In this document: positions 34,146 to 43,338 of the stretch, piece by piece | How positions within the stretch are numbered: position 1 is the first letter of the stretch | Layout: the number at the start of each line of letters is the position of its first letter | Assembly: GCF_900105075.1 (NCBI RefSeq) | Contig: NZ_FNSK01000001.1 | Span: 1,811,001-1,875,000 of the forward strand | DNA from: Rhodobacter sp. 24-YEA-8 | GTDB taxonomy: Bacteria; Pseudomonadota; Alphaproteobacteria; Rhodobacterales; Rhodobacteraceae | DNA length: 64,000 nucleotides | Reading direction: 5' to 3' | Made by a program: the position numbers and the translations under genes | The notes under the pieces: model-generated | What the model was told of the DNA's origin: nothing | The model's database searches: none | The model's input: only the letters and a program-made list of their open reading frames with translations

Positions 34146-36104
34146 ATGAGTGACACCGTCAGAAGCGGCCCGCCGCTGATCGATTTGCGCGGCATCAGCC
34201 GCAGCTTCACCAGCGGCGGCGAGAGCCTCACCGTGCTGAAAGATGTCAGCCTGACCATCCATGCCGGTGAGATGGTGGCGATTGTCGGCACCTCCGGTTC
34301 GGGAAAGTCGACGCTGATGAACGTCATCGGCTGTCTCGACCGTCCCACGACCGGCAGTTACCACTATGGCGGCATTGATGTGACCGCCCTGCCCGAAGAA
34401 GGCCGCGCCCGGCTGCGCCGTCTGCATTTCGGTTTCATATTCCAGCGCTATCAGTTGCTTGCCGACCTCGATGCCAGCGGCAATGTCGAAGTGCCCTCGA
34501 TCTATGCCGGCCGCCCTGCCGGTGAGCGGTCGCGGCGCGCGAAAGAACTGCTCACGCGGCTCGGCCTTGGCGAACGCAGCGACCACCGCCCGTCAGAGCT
34601 TTCGGGCGGCCAGCAGCAACGTGTCTCTGTCGCGCGCGCGCTGATGAATGGCGGCGAGGTGATCCTCGCCGATGAGCCGACCGGCGCGCTCGACAACCGC
34701 TCCGGCAAAGACCTGCTGGCGCTGCTCGATGAGCTGAATGCGCGCGGCCATACGATCATCATCGTCACCCATGACCGCGATGTCGCCGCCCGCGCCGGAC
34801 GGGTGATCGAGATCTCGGATGGCACGATCCTTTCAGACAGCGGCCCCGCCCCGGTGACCGGAGCGACGCCCGACCCCGCGCCGCCTGAAAAAACCGGCCC
34901 TCTCGCCCGGGCCGGCCGGCTGCGCGACGCCTTCACCATGGCACTGCGCTCGCTCAATGCGCATCGGTTGCGCAGCTTTCTGACCATGCTCGGGATCATC
35001 ATCGGCATCGCTTCGGTCGTGTCGGTGGTGGCACTTGGCACCGGATCGCGCGAACAGGTGCTCGAAAACATCGCTTCGCTCGGCACCTCGACCATCACCG
35101 TACGACCGGGCACCGGTTTTGGCGACCGCAATGCGAGGCGGATCAACACGCTGATCGACACTGATGCGACGGTGCTGGCCGGCGAAGCCTATACCGCCTC
35201 GGCCTCCCCCGAGATCTCCACCACGGAGAATGTGACTCGCAGCGCGGTGACGGCGAGCCTCTCCGTGCGCGGCGTCGGCGCGGCCTATTTCGATGTCGGC
35301 GGGTTCACACTCGCCAGCGGGCAGCTTCTGACACAGATCGCCGTCGACAGCCGCGCCCAGGTCGGCGTGCTCGACAGTGATGCGCGCAACGCCTTCTTTG
35401 CCGCGGGCGAGGATCCGATCGGCAAAGTCCTGTTGATCGGGCGGGTGCCGATCGAGGTGATCGGCGTGGTCAGCGCCTCCGGCCAGAGCTTTGGCCCGTC
35501 AACCCCGCGGATATTCCTGCCCTATACAACCGTCAGTCAGCGCATCACCGGCCAGAACCGCGTGGATTCGATCACCGTGCGGGTGCATGACGACGCCGAT
35601 ATGGCCGAGGCCGAGGCCGGGATCACCCGGCTCCTGACCCAGCGCCATGGCAAGGAGGACTTCTTCCTCACCAATTCCGACACGATCCGCGAAAATCTCA
35701 CCGCCAACAACCGGACGCTGACCCTCCTGATCTCGTCGATCGCTGTGATCTCGCTGATCGTCGGCGGCATTGGCGTGATGAATATCATGCTGGTCTCGGT
35801 GACCGAACGCACCCGCGAAATCGGCGTCCGTCTCGCAGTGGGGGCAAGACGCTCCGACATCATCGCACAGTTCCTGATCGAAGCAGTTCTGGTCTGCTTC
35901 ATCGGAGGTGTGCTGGGCGTTGCCCTCGCCCTTGGTGGCGGCTGGCTGGCGGGCCAGATCGGCCAGGAAATCCGGCTGAGCTATTCCACCCTCACCATCA
36001 TCGCAGCCTTTTTGTCCTCAACGACTATCGGCATCGTCTTTGGCTATCTGCCGGCCCGCGCGGCCTCGAAACTCGACCCGGTTGTGGCGCTGGCACGCGA
36101 ATGA
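34146..36104 (+). CDS. macB: MacB-like ABC transporter (ATPase fused to FtsX-type permease)
   Basis: 652 residues. The ATPase half has Walker A GTSGSGKST, signature LSGGQQQRVSVARAL, Walker B VILADEPTGALD. The second half has one membrane helix (about 270-295), a large periplasmic domain and three helices of the FtsX/MacB type (VIAVISLIVGGIGVMNIMLVSVTERTREIGVRLAVGARR). Together with MacA it forms a tripartite efflux or secretion pump; macrolide or peptide export is possible but the cargo is not shown. A palindromic repeat follows the gene. Confidence 0.93.
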   Translation: MSDTVRSGPPLIDLRGISRSFTSGGESLTVLKDVSLTIHAGEMVAIVGTSGSGKSTLMNVIGCLDRPTTGSYHYGGIDVTALPEEGRARLRRLHFGFIFQRYQLLADLDASGNVEVPSIYAGRPAGERSRRAKELLTRLGLGERSDHRPSELSGGQQQRVSVARALMNGGEVILADEPTGALDNRSGKDLLALLDELNARGHTIIIVTHDRDVAARAGRVIEISDGTILSDSGPAPVTGATPDPAPPEKTGPLARAGRLRDAFTMALRSLNAHRLRSFLTMLGIIIGIASVVSVVALGTGSREQVLENIASLGTSTITVRPGTGFGDRNARRINTLIDTDATVLAGEAYTASASPEISTTENVTRSAVTASLSVRGVGAAYFDVGGFTLASGQLLTQIAVDSRAQVGVLDSDARNAFFAAGEDPIGKVLLIGRVPIEVIGVVSASGQSFGPSTPRIFLPYTTVSQRITGQNRVDSITVRVHDDADMAEAEAGITRLLTQRHGKEDFFLTNSDTIRENLTANNRTLTLLISSIAVISLIVGGIGVMNIMLVSVTERTREIGVRLAVGARRSDIIAQFLIEAVLVCFIGGVLGVALALGGGWLAGQIGQEIRLSYSTLTIIAAFLSSTTIGIVFGYLPARAASKLDPVVALARE

Positions 36105-36127
36105 TCCGCGCGGCGCTCCCTGCCCGG

Positions 36128-36210
36128 CTGCGGAAGCCTCCGGCGGGGATATTTAAGGGACAGATGAAATCAGCCTGCGGCATTCATCTGTCTCTAAATA
36201 TCCCGGGGGT
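36128..36210. repeat. Palindromic intergenic repeat, macB-bfr copy
   Basis: Arms 36145-36167 and 36183-36204 are complements with small differences around a 15-base loop. The flank GCGGAAGCCTCCGGCGG equals that of the 10070 copy. It lies between convergent genes. Confidence 0.88.
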
Positions 36211-36317
36211 GAGCGGCAAAGCCGCGAGGGGGCTGGCCCCCTCCTGCTTCTCTTATCGAAAGAGCCGCGGCAGGTTTCCCCTCCACGGCTCTTCAGGATC
36301 AGATATTAAGGCTGTTC

Positions 36318-36803
36318 TTATTCGGCTTCATTGGCCGGCGAAGCATTCAGCAGACCGTAATTCTTGTCGCCCAGCTCTTTGAACAGACCCAGCTGGGTTT
36401 CGAGGAAGTCGATATGGCCTTCCTCATCCTGGATCAGCTCGTCAAACAGCGCGCGGCTGACATAGTCACCGGCTTCGTCACAATAGCGGCGCGCCTCGAT
36501 ATAGAGGGCGCGAGCGCCGTGCTCGGCGGCGAGATCCGCCTCGAGGATCTCTTTCACATTCTGGCCGATCCGCAGGCTGTCGAGCTTTTGCAGATTCGGG
36601 TGGCCTTCGAGAAAGATGATGCGGGTGATGAACTTATCCGCATGCTGCATCTCTTCGATCGACTCGGCGCGCGCCTTGGCGGCGAGCTTGCCATAGCCCC
36701 AGTCGTCGAGCAGGCGGTAATGCAGCCAGTACTGGCTCACCGCGGTCAGCTCGGAGCGCAGGCCGGCATTGAGATATTCGATGACTTTCTTGTCGCCCTT
36801 CAT
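36318..36803 (-). CDS. bfr: Bacterioferritin
   Basis: 161 residues, normal length. The ferroxidase ligands E18, E51, H54 and the later E/H pairs ([24 protein letters not shown]) are present, and Met52 (EEMQHADK) is the heme ligand. Bfr forms a 24-mer that stores iron. ATG 36803 with GGGG 7 bases upstream; a longer frame to 36830 has no SD. It is downstream of bfd on the same strand, but a hairpin and an Irr-type box in the gap suggest its own iron-regulated promoter. Confidence 0.96.
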   Translation of the reverse strand: MKGDKKVIEYLNAGLRSELTAVSQYWLHYRLLDDWGYGKLAAKARAESIEEMQHADKFITRIIFLEGHPNLQKLDSLRIGQNVKEILEADLAAEHGARALYIEARRYCDEAGDYVSRALFDELIQDEEGHIDFLETQLGLFKELGDKNYGLLNASPANEAE

Positions 36804-36903
36804 GGCAAACCCCAATCGTTGCGCGGGCACAGGGCCCGGCTTGCTACGGATGGGCTGAAGGTAAATCGCCCCGGAGCCGCTGTCTATGGGGCGAAGGGCA
36901 TTT

Positions 36904-36920
36904 TTTAGAATTATTCTAAA
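36904..36920. promoter_or_regulatory. ICE motif / Irr box upstream of bfr
   Basis: TTTAGAA-TTA-TTCTAAA is a perfect match to the TTTAGAA-N3-TTCTAAA iron-control element bound by Irr in alphaproteobacteria. It lies 101 bases before the bfr start. On the minus strand it falls between a TTGTCG and a TAAAAA that could be the -35 and -10 elements, a position suited to repression. Confidence 0.8.
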
Positions 36921-36924
36921 TCCG

Positions 36925-36948
36925 ACAAAAACGCCCGGAAAAACCGGG
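36925..36948 (-). terminator. Weak hairpin terminator after bfd
   Basis: On the minus strand CCCGG-TTTTT-CCGGG is followed by CGTTTTTG. A 5-bp stem, so read-through is likely. Confidence 0.45.
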
Positions 36949-36956
36949 ACTTTCTC

Positions 36957-37214
36957 TCAGCCCAGACGGCGCGCGCGCATCGGTTTCAGCATCGGAGCCG
37001 CCGGTCGCGCCGGATCTCCGGCCACACCAAAGCTCTCGCAGCTGCGCATCGTATCAAGGAAGACCGGCATGCAACCGCCGCAATCCGCCTTCTTGCCAAG
37101 CGCGTGATAGACCTTGCCAGGGGTGATGATGGTCGAGGGATCCGCCGCCCGCATCCAGTCCACGGCGGCGCGGATTTCGTGATCCGAGATGCTCATGCAA
37201 TGACAGACGATCAT
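36957..37214 (-). CDS. bfd: Bacterioferritin-associated ferredoxin
   Basis: 85 residues. [2Fe-2S] ligands are C4 and C6 (IVCHCM) and C45 and C48 (ADCGGCMP), the Bfd spacing. Bfd reduces ferric iron in bacterioferritin to release it. The protein is about 20 residues longer than E. coli Bfd, with a basic Pro/Arg tail. It sits 18 bases after the imelysin gene and before bfr, so iron uptake, release and storage genes lie in a row. Confidence 0.93.
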   Translation of the reverse strand: MIVCHCMSISDHEIRAAVDWMRAADPSTIITPGKVYHALGKKADCGGCMPVFLDTMRSCESFGVAGDPARPAAPMLKPMRARRLG

Positions 37215-37232
37215 GGCGGCGGTTCTCTCAGC

Positions 37233-38516
37233 TTACTGGAAGACGGCGTTGGGGTTGTCGAGGCTGTCGGACCCCTCGAAATCGATCTTCGACAGGTCCA
37301 GCACGGAAACCGCGCGTTCGATCGAGGCGGTCTGGGTCACCAGCGCATTGACCGCGCCCATGATCAGTTTCTCGCCCTTCTCATTGCCGGCTTCCAGCAT
37401 CTGGTCATAGGCGAAGCCTTCCTCGGCCGCGGTCTTGATCGCGTTCAGTGCCGCAACCGAGCTGTCCAGTTCGGCCTTCAGCTGGGTATCGACTGCGGCA
37501 TCTTTTGCTGCCACCAGCTCCGACACCGACGGGCCGGTCAGTCTCGTGCCATCAATGCGGGTATATTCGCCGAGATAGACATTCCTGATGCCCAGCCCAT
37601 CATAATAATGGCTGTTATGGGTATTGTCCGAGAAGCAGTCATGCTCCTCTTCCGGATCCGAAAGCATCAGGCCAAGCTTCATCCGCTCGCCTGCGAGCTC
37701 ACCGTAAGACAAAGAGCCCATACCGGTCAGGATCGCCATCAGCCCGGCCGACGGGTCCTGGACAACCGCCTTGCGGGCCTCGCCCTCGGCGCCCCAGTTG
37801 CCGGTCATCTCTTCGAGATCCGAGACCAGAAGGTCGGAGGCCGCGATCAGATAGGCGGCGCGGCGGTCGCAATTGCCGCCGGTGCAGGCGTCACCCGTGG
37901 CATAATCGGTCCAGGGCCGGTTGCCCGCGCCCGGGCCGGTGCCGTTCAGATCCTGACCCCAGAGCAGGAATTCAATCGCATGATAGCCCGAGGCGACATT
38001 GGCCTCGATCCCGTCGGCCTCCTGCAACACATCCGCGATCAGCGCGGGCGTGATGGTGGTGGCGTCGATCTCAGTCCCCGAAAGGGTGAATTTCGGGTTC
38101 GCGATCACATTCAGGGTCGCGAGCGGGTTCTCTTCGCTCTCGCCATAGCTGGCGGCGTCGACATAATCGATCAGACCCTCATCCAGCGGCCAGGCGTTCA
38201 CCCTGCCTTCCCAGTCATCGACCAGGGCATTGCCAAAGCGGAAGGCCTCGGTCTGCTGATAGGGCACGCGCGCGGCAAGCCAGGCGCTGCGCGCCGCATC
38301 CAGCGTTTCCTGCGATGGCTGCGCGACCAGGTTTCCAAGTGATTCCCGCAGCACCCGCGCGGTGGCGAGGCTGTCACCATAAGAAGCTTCGGCGATATCG
38401 GCATAATGTGCCACCACGCCGGCAGGATCTGCCGCGAGCGCCGGAGCCGCGAGCGTGGTGCTCAGCAGGGCAGCGAGGACAAGACGGGAGTTTTTCACAA
38501 GACGCGGATTTTTCAA
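37233..38516 (-). CDS. Imelysin-family (IrpA-like) iron-regulated periplasmic protein
   Basis: 427 residues. A signal peptide (LVLAALLSTTLAAPALA) is followed by the imelysin M75 fold with the GxHxxE motif in GYHAIEFLLWGQDL and PYQQTEAFRFG near the start. Imelysin-type proteins are linked to iron uptake; despite the peptidase label, proteolysis is doubtful. The start is a TTG at 38516 with GGAG 7 bases upstream; GTG 38498 is an alternative. The first 13 residues repeat themselves (KNPRLV, KNSRLV), reflecting a short DNA duplication at the start. It heads an iron cluster with bfd and bfr. Confidence 0.88.
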   Translation of the reverse strand: MKNPRLVKNSRLVLAALLSTTLAAPALAADPAGVVAHYADIAEASYGDSLATARVLRESLGNLVAQPSQETLDAARSAWLAARVPYQQTEAFRFGNALVDDWEGRVNAWPLDEGLIDYVDAASYGESEENPLATLNVIANPKFTLSGTEIDATTITPALIADVLQEADGIEANVASGYHAIEFLLWGQDLNGTGPGAGNRPWTDYATGDACTGGNCDRRAAYLIAASDLLVSDLEEMTGNWGAEGEARKAVVQDPSAGLMAILTGMGSLSYGELAGERMKLGLMLSDPEEEHDCFSDNTHNSHYYDGLGIRNVYLGEYTRIDGTRLTGPSVSELVAAKDAAVDTQLKAELDSSVAALNAIKTAAEEGFAYDQMLEAGNEKGEKLIMGAVNALVTQTASIERAVSVLDLSKIDFEGSDSLDNPNAVFQ

Positions 38517-38944
38517 GACTTAACTCCGGCGGGAAAAGGGGAACCGGCCAACAGGACAGCGCAGGGTGCAGCATGCGATGCCACGCAGAACGAGCGGGCG
38601 GACCTGGCAGGGCAACTGAACGAACCGGTCATATGGCCTCGCGGCGGCAAAGGGATGGATTGGAACCATTGCCTGGCTGCCGGAATGGATGACAAGTTTT
38701 ATCAGAAAAGTAAAGCCGAGAGTTTTAGTTGGTTAGGACCTGCTGGCCGATCAGCCAGCCTGACGCCACGGCAGCGTGACTGCCAATGCAGCGCTGTCTG
38801 GCCCCCGAACCTGCGCCGATCGAGCTTTGTACAGCCTGCGCTGAGCCCCCCTGCCCGCCCCAGGTCAAACGCCCCCTAAAGCTCTGCAGAGATCCCCTCG
38901 CCGGCCTCACAGAGAACCCGAAGGTGCAATATGGGACGAAGCGG
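38517..38944. other. 428-base gap upstream of the imelysin gene
   Basis: No ORF is supported. It must contain the imelysin promoter. AT-rich sequence near 38690-38735 is the likely promoter zone (see the next entry). Confidence 0.5.
38690..38704. promoter_or_regulatory. Possible RirA/iron-rhodo-box (TGA-N9-TCA)
   Basis: TGACAAGTTTTATCA has the TGA-N9-TCA skeleton of the iron-rhodo-box, within the AT-rich zone upstream of an iron gene. The skeleton is short and could arise by chance. Confidence 0.25.
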
Positions 38945-40528
38945 TCATAGCCCGAGATGAAGCGCTCTGTCCCACGCGAGCGATTCAAGGAATTCCGTGT
39001 CGTGGCTGATGACCAACACCGCACCATCATAAGCAGCCAGCGCAGCCTCCAATGCGGCGATCCCGTCCAGATCGAGGTGATTGGTCGGTTCGTCCAGGAT
39101 CAGCAACATCGGCGGCGGCGTTGCACCAAGGGCGCAGGCCAGTCCGGCGCGAAGGCGCTCGCCGCCACTCAATTCACGCGTATAGCGCAAGGCGTCCGAT
39201 GCACGGAACCCAAACCGGGCCAGTGCGGCATGGGCCATATGGCTATCCGCCACGGGGTTCAGGTGCAGGAAGTTATCGCGAAGGCTGCGGGCCGGATCGA
39301 GTAATCCGACATGCTGATCCAGCAGCGCGAAGGGCACCATCACCTCCGCACGCCCGCATTGCGGCGTGATCTGGCGGGTGATGATCTTCAGCAGCGTGGT
39401 CTTACCGCTGCCATTCGGCCCGGCGATGACGAACCGTTCGGGGCCGGTGACGGTCAGCGACAGATCGCGGATCACAGGATGGGCAGGATCATAGCCGCCG
39501 GTCAGGCCATCCAGTGTCAGCACCGTCTTGCCGGGGGCAAGGCCGGTCGGAGGAATGTCCATACGGAGCGGTTGCAGGATTTCGACCTTTTCGCGCGCGG
39601 CGGACATTGCCTCATCCGCCGCTTGGCGCCGGGCATCCCGCAGACGCGCCCCGGCACCACCCGAGGCTTCCGCCCTTCCCCTCGCGAAATCCATCAGTAT
39701 TTTTGGCTGATCCCCTCTGGCGCGCGCCCGATGCCCGGCACCGTCCTTGCGCGCCTTACGCTCGGCCGCCTGCTGCGCGCGACGCGCAGCATCCGAGAGG
39801 GCTTTTTCCGCATCGGCAAGATCACGGGCCGCTGCATTCAGCTCCGCATCCCTGCGTTGCCGGAAGGCACTGTAGTTCCCGCCATATCGGGTTGCCCCAA
39901 GCGCGGTCAGTTCGACGATGGCGTCCATTTCTTCCAGAAGTTCGCGATCATGGCTGACAATAATCGCCCCGCCCGTCCATCCCCGAAGGAGGTCGATGAC
40001 CGCCCTGCGCCCATCACGGTCGAGATTGTTGGTCGGTTCATCCAGAACCAGGAAATCCGGCTCTGCCAAAATCAGGGCGGCCAGGGCGGCGCGACTGCGC
40101 TGTCCACCGGAAAGTGTCGCAAGCGGTGTGTGCGGTGCGGCGGAGAGGCCACAGCGCAAAAGCGCGGCCTCGATCCGGGCTGGCAATGTCCAGTCCGCAT
40201 CCGCCAGTTCATCGGCCTTCGCAAGCCCCGCCTCGGCCCGAGTGAGCAAATCAAGCGCGGGCCGGATACCGAACAGGTCAGCTATGGTGTCGTCAGGATG
40301 CTCCATCGCGTCCTGTCGCATCATCGCTATGGCACCAGAAATCCGCACCTGACCGGAAGCGGGTGGTAAATCACCAGAAATAAGGCGCAGAAGCGTGCTT
40401 TTGCCGGAACCATTGCGGCCAACGACGCCGGTCCGTTCAGGGCCGAAAGCCAGGCTGAGATCAGTGAAAAGCGGTGTTCCGTCAGGCGTGGACCACGACA
40501 GATGGGACAGAAAAACGGATGCGGGCAT
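38945..40528 (-). CDS. ABC-F family ATPase
   Basis: 527 residues with two ABC domains and no membrane segments: Walker A GRNGSGKST and signature LSGGQRSRAALAALIL in the first half; GPNGSGKTT and LSGGERLRAGLACAL in the second; Walker B ends DEPTNNLD and DEPTNHLD. The linker is Arg/Ala-rich. ABC-F proteins act on the ribosome, either as translation factors or by dislodging antibiotics; this one cannot be placed in a resistance clade by eye. The start is at ATG 40528 with GAAG upstream. A small ORF overlaps the start (next entry). Confidence 0.9.
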   Translation of the reverse strand: MPASVFLSHLSWSTPDGTPLFTDLSLAFGPERTGVVGRNGSGKSTLLRLISGDLPPASGQVRISGAIAMMRQDAMEHPDDTIADLFGIRPALDLLTRAEAGLAKADELADADWTLPARIEAALLRCGLSAAPHTPLATLSGGQRSRAALAALILAEPDFLVLDEPTNNLDRDGRRAVIDLLRGWTGGAIIVSHDRELLEEMDAIVELTALGATRYGGNYSAFRQRRDAELNAAARDLADAEKALSDAARRAQQAAERKARKDGAGHRARARGDQPKILMDFARGRAEASGGAGARLRDARRQAADEAMSAAREKVEILQPLRMDIPPTGLAPGKTVLTLDGLTGGYDPAHPVIRDLSLTVTGPERFVIAGPNGSGKTTLLKIITRQITPQCGRAEVMVPFALLDQHVGLLDPARSLRDNFLHLNPVADSHMAHAALARFGFRASDALRYTRELSGGERLRAGLACALGATPPPMLLILDEPTNHLDLDGIAALEAALAAYDGAVLVISHDTEFLESLAWDRALHLGL

Positions 40529-40586
40529 GGGTCTGAACTTCTCGTAGCGAAACCGGGAGGGTGGTGGCGGCGAGGTTCAGACGCAT
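40482..40586 (-). CDS. Possible 34-residue leader peptide overlapping the ABC-F start
   Basis: From ATG 40586 (GGAGAAG 8 bases upstream) a 34-residue ORF ends at 40482, inside the ABC-F gene in another frame. Inverted octamers GTCTGAAC/GTTCAGAC (40531-40538 and 40575-40582) lie between the two starts and could form a hairpin. ABC-F resistance genes are often controlled by such leader peptides, but coding here is unproven. Confidence 0.3.
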   Translation of the reverse strand: MRLNLAATTLPVSLREVQTHARIRFSVPSVVVHA

Positions 40587-40745
40587 AGGGACAGCTTCTC
40601 CGGAAGGAATTTGACTGAGAGGTAGTGCCCGTTCGGCAATTTTACAAGCCAGAGCCAGTGGGGGCCTTGGGCGCAACCTGGTCCGCTGCCCCATCGCAGC
40701 GGGATCGCTGCCTGCCACGCAAGCGCGGCTCTCCCCATTGCGACA

Positions 40746-41300
40746 TCACTGGAACGGGTTTGACGGTGCCGGAGGCGCGCTTTTGCCGGTGATCGCATCG
40801 CCGCATTCGAGCAGCGACGTGATCGAGGCTTTCGACCCCGAAAGCGAGTAATTCTGCACATCCTTTCCGTCTTTCGAACGCAGGAACAGCTTGTTGCCCC
40901 CCGCGATCTCCATCACGAAACTCACCGCCGCATCACTGTCGGGCAGATTGAAGCTCACTGAATTCTGCTTGAGACTGGCGGCGGTCAGATCCCAGCCTTC
41001 ACGCTTGTCGATCTGGACCCGCAGATCTGCGACCTGGCCTTCGGTGCCGAAATCCCAGGAGGTGGAAAAGAACTGCAGCTGGATCATCGCATCCTGAAAG
41101 ATCCAGATCGCAAAGCTTTCCTTGTCGTCGCCGACAACGGCACGACAGCCGACCTCGCCATCATCCCAGCCATGGATATCCACTTTCCAGTGCTTGTGCT
41201 GGAACAGGATCTCGCTGGAATAGGCCAGCGCCGGCACAACCTGAGCCAGCGCAAGCAAAGCGGAAAGCGCGATACCGGAAACACCCCTGGCCAGTTTCAT
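40746..41300 (-). CDS. Secreted protein of unknown function
   Basis: 184 residues with a clear signal peptide (residues 1-26, ALA cleavage). The mature protein begins YSSEILFQHKHWKVDIHGWDDGEVGCRAVV and has two cysteines (about 52 and 169) that could form a disulfide. The pattern of short beta strands (SFAIWIFQDAMIQLQFFS; NSVSFNLPDSDAAVSFVMEI) resembles small IalB-like beta proteins, but I cannot assign a family. AAGGA lies upstream of the ATG. It stands alone between the ABC-F and acyl-CoA synthetase genes. Confidence 0.7.
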   Translation of the reverse strand: MKLARGVSGIALSALLALAQVVPALAYSSEILFQHKHWKVDIHGWDDGEVGCRAVVGDDKESFAIWIFQDAMIQLQFFSTSWDFGTEGQVADLRVQIDKREGWDLTAASLKQNSVSFNLPDSDAAVSFVMEIAGGNKLFLRSKDGKDVQNYSLSGSKASITSLLECGDAITGKSAPPAPSNPFQ

Positions 41301-41409
41301 TCTGTGATGTCCTTCAACTGTCGTTCAACTGCCGTTCACAGGGGCGAGAGTGCTGCGAAAGCCGGGAATCATCAAATGAAAACTCCTGTCATAAAGCCGG
41401 GCAATCCCG

Positions 41410-43338
41410 TCAGTCGTCCCATTCCCAGGGGCTGGTAAAGCCGCCCAGCACCGCTTCGACCGCGGCCTGTGTCACGCCGGCCTCTTTGCTGACCCGGGCG
41501 ACGAGGCCGCGTTTCTTATCCTCGATCACCGAAATGACCCGCACCGCGAGCCCCGCTTTGTCGAGGGCTGCATTGAAGCAGCGGATGATCGCCAGCCTTC
41601 GCAGATCGGGTTTAAAGACCTTGCCGACAGCGGTTTTCGGCAATTCCGGCAGGATCTCGATATATTTCGGCACCGCCGCGCGCTCGGAGATATGGCTTTC
41701 GGCGTAAGACATCAGCTCGGGCACCGTCACCGAGGCCCCTTTGACCAGTTCGACATAGGCCGCAGGCAGCTCTCCCGCATGCAGATCGGGCTGGCCGATG
41801 GCGCCGACAATGGCGACTGCCGGATGGCCGGACAGCGCCTCTTCGATCACTGCCGGGTCGATATTGTGGCCGCCGCGAATGATCAGATCCTTGGCGCGGC
41901 CGGTGATGAAGAGATAGCCGTCCGCGTCGATCCGGCCCAGATCGCCGGTGCGCAGGAACCGGCCTTCGGCGAAGAGATCCTTGTTCTTGTCGTCCTCGGT
42001 ATAGGTCGAGCCCTCATAGACCCCGGGCGAGCCGACGCAGATCTCGCCGACCTCATCAGTGCCGGCCTCGGTAAAGCCGCCCTCTCCGTCGCGGTTCAGG
42101 ATCCGAACATGGCTATAGGGAAAGATCAGCCCGACCGAGCCGTTTTTCTTTACCCCTGCCGGTGGGTTCACAGCCACCAGACAGGTGCATTCGGTCAGGC
42201 CATACCCCTCGACAATCTCGACCCCGGTTTCCTTTTTGAACCGGTTATACAGCTCTATCGGTAAAGGGGCAGAGCCCGAGAACCCGGCGCGCAGGCTTGA
42301 GATATCGGCATTGACCGGGCGCTGCATCAGCGCGGCCAGGGCGGTCGGCACGGTGATCAGATAGGTGCAGCGGTAGCGCGCGATCAGCTTCCACAGATTG
42401 TCGAAAACCCCCTCGCCCCGGTATCCGGCCGGGGTGGGGAAAACGACCTGTGCGCCAGATGAGATCATCGACATCAGGATCGGATAGACGGCAAATACAT
42501 GGAACAAGGGCAGCGGGCACATGACCACATCGGTCTCGCGGAACAAAAGCGTGCCGCCGATCCAGCCGTTATAGATCATCCCCGAGACTTTGTGCTGCGC
42601 GACCTTGGGCATGCCCGTGGTGCCGCCGGTGTGGAAATAGGCAGCAACACGGTCGGCGGGATCATCCTGGAAGGTCAGCCGGTCGCCAGGCTGACGCGCC
42701 AGCGCGGTATGGAAGCTTTGCACATCCGCCGTATGCGCGACCGGGTTTTTCGGGCGGACCAGCGGCACGATGAATTTTTTCACCCCGGTCAGATAGGTCA
42801 GAAGATCAATTTCCAGCACATGTCTGACATTCGGGGCATGGCGCACGGCCTCGGCCACCTTCTGCGCGATATCGGTCTTGGGAAAGGCGCGCAGCGTCAC
42901 CACCACCTTTGCCTTTGTCTCGCGCAGAATCGAGGAAATCTGCGACGGCTCAAGCAGCGGGTTGATCGGATTGGCGATCCCCGCAACCATGCCCCCCAGC
43001 AGCGTCACCGCCGTCTCGAGCGTATTCGGGAGCACATAGGCCACGACATCTGTCGGCCCGACCCCAAGCGTGCGAAAGAGGTTCGCGGCCCGCGTCACCT
43101 GGTCATGCAGCCCGGCCCAGGTCAGGGTTGCGTTTGCCGCCCCGGGATCCGAGAGCAGTTGGTAGCTGATTGCCGGACGCGCGCCATGGGCGGCTTTCAC
43201 CCGGCTCAGCGCCTCATGGATGGTGCGGGGAACATCGCGGTCCGCCCAGGGCATCTCGGCTTCCAGCGCCCTGAAATCTTCCCTCGTGGCGTAGACGTTC
43301 TGCCCTGCACCTGCAGCGCCTGTCGCGGTTCCTGCCAT
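41410..43338 (-). CDS. Acyl-CoA synthetase (AMP-forming)
   Basis: 642 residues of the ANL superfamily. The AMP-binding P-loop is YFHTGGTTGMPKVA, and further motifs are GYGLTECT, RTGDLGRIDADGYLFITGRAKDLIIRGGHNI and the C-terminal catalytic lysine in PKTAVGKVFKPDLR. A 130-residue extension after that lysine-containing region is longer than in classical medium-chain enzymes. It activates a carboxylic acid, probably a fatty acid, with ATP and CoA. ATG 43338 has GGAG 6-8 bases upstream. The substrate is inferred from family only. Confidence 0.9.
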   Translation of the reverse strand: MAGTATGAAGAGQNVYATREDFRALEAEMPWADRDVPRTIHEALSRVKAAHGARPAISYQLLSDPGAANATLTWAGLHDQVTRAANLFRTLGVGPTDVVAYVLPNTLETAVTLLGGMVAGIANPINPLLEPSQISSILRETKAKVVVTLRAFPKTDIAQKVAEAVRHAPNVRHVLEIDLLTYLTGVKKFIVPLVRPKNPVAHTADVQSFHTALARQPGDRLTFQDDPADRVAAYFHTGGTTGMPKVAQHKVSGMIYNGWIGGTLLFRETDVVMCPLPLFHVFAVYPILMSMISSGAQVVFPTPAGYRGEGVFDNLWKLIARYRCTYLITVPTALAALMQRPVNADISSLRAGFSGSAPLPIELYNRFKKETGVEIVEGYGLTECTCLVAVNPPAGVKKNGSVGLIFPYSHVRILNRDGEGGFTEAGTDEVGEICVGSPGVYEGSTYTEDDKNKDLFAEGRFLRTGDLGRIDADGYLFITGRAKDLIIRGGHNIDPAVIEEALSGHPAVAIVGAIGQPDLHAGELPAAYVELVKGASVTVPELMSYAESHISERAAVPKYIEILPELPKTAVGKVFKPDLRRLAIIRCFNAALDKAGLAVRVISVIEDKKRGLVARVSKEAGVTQAAVEAVLGGFTSPWEWDD

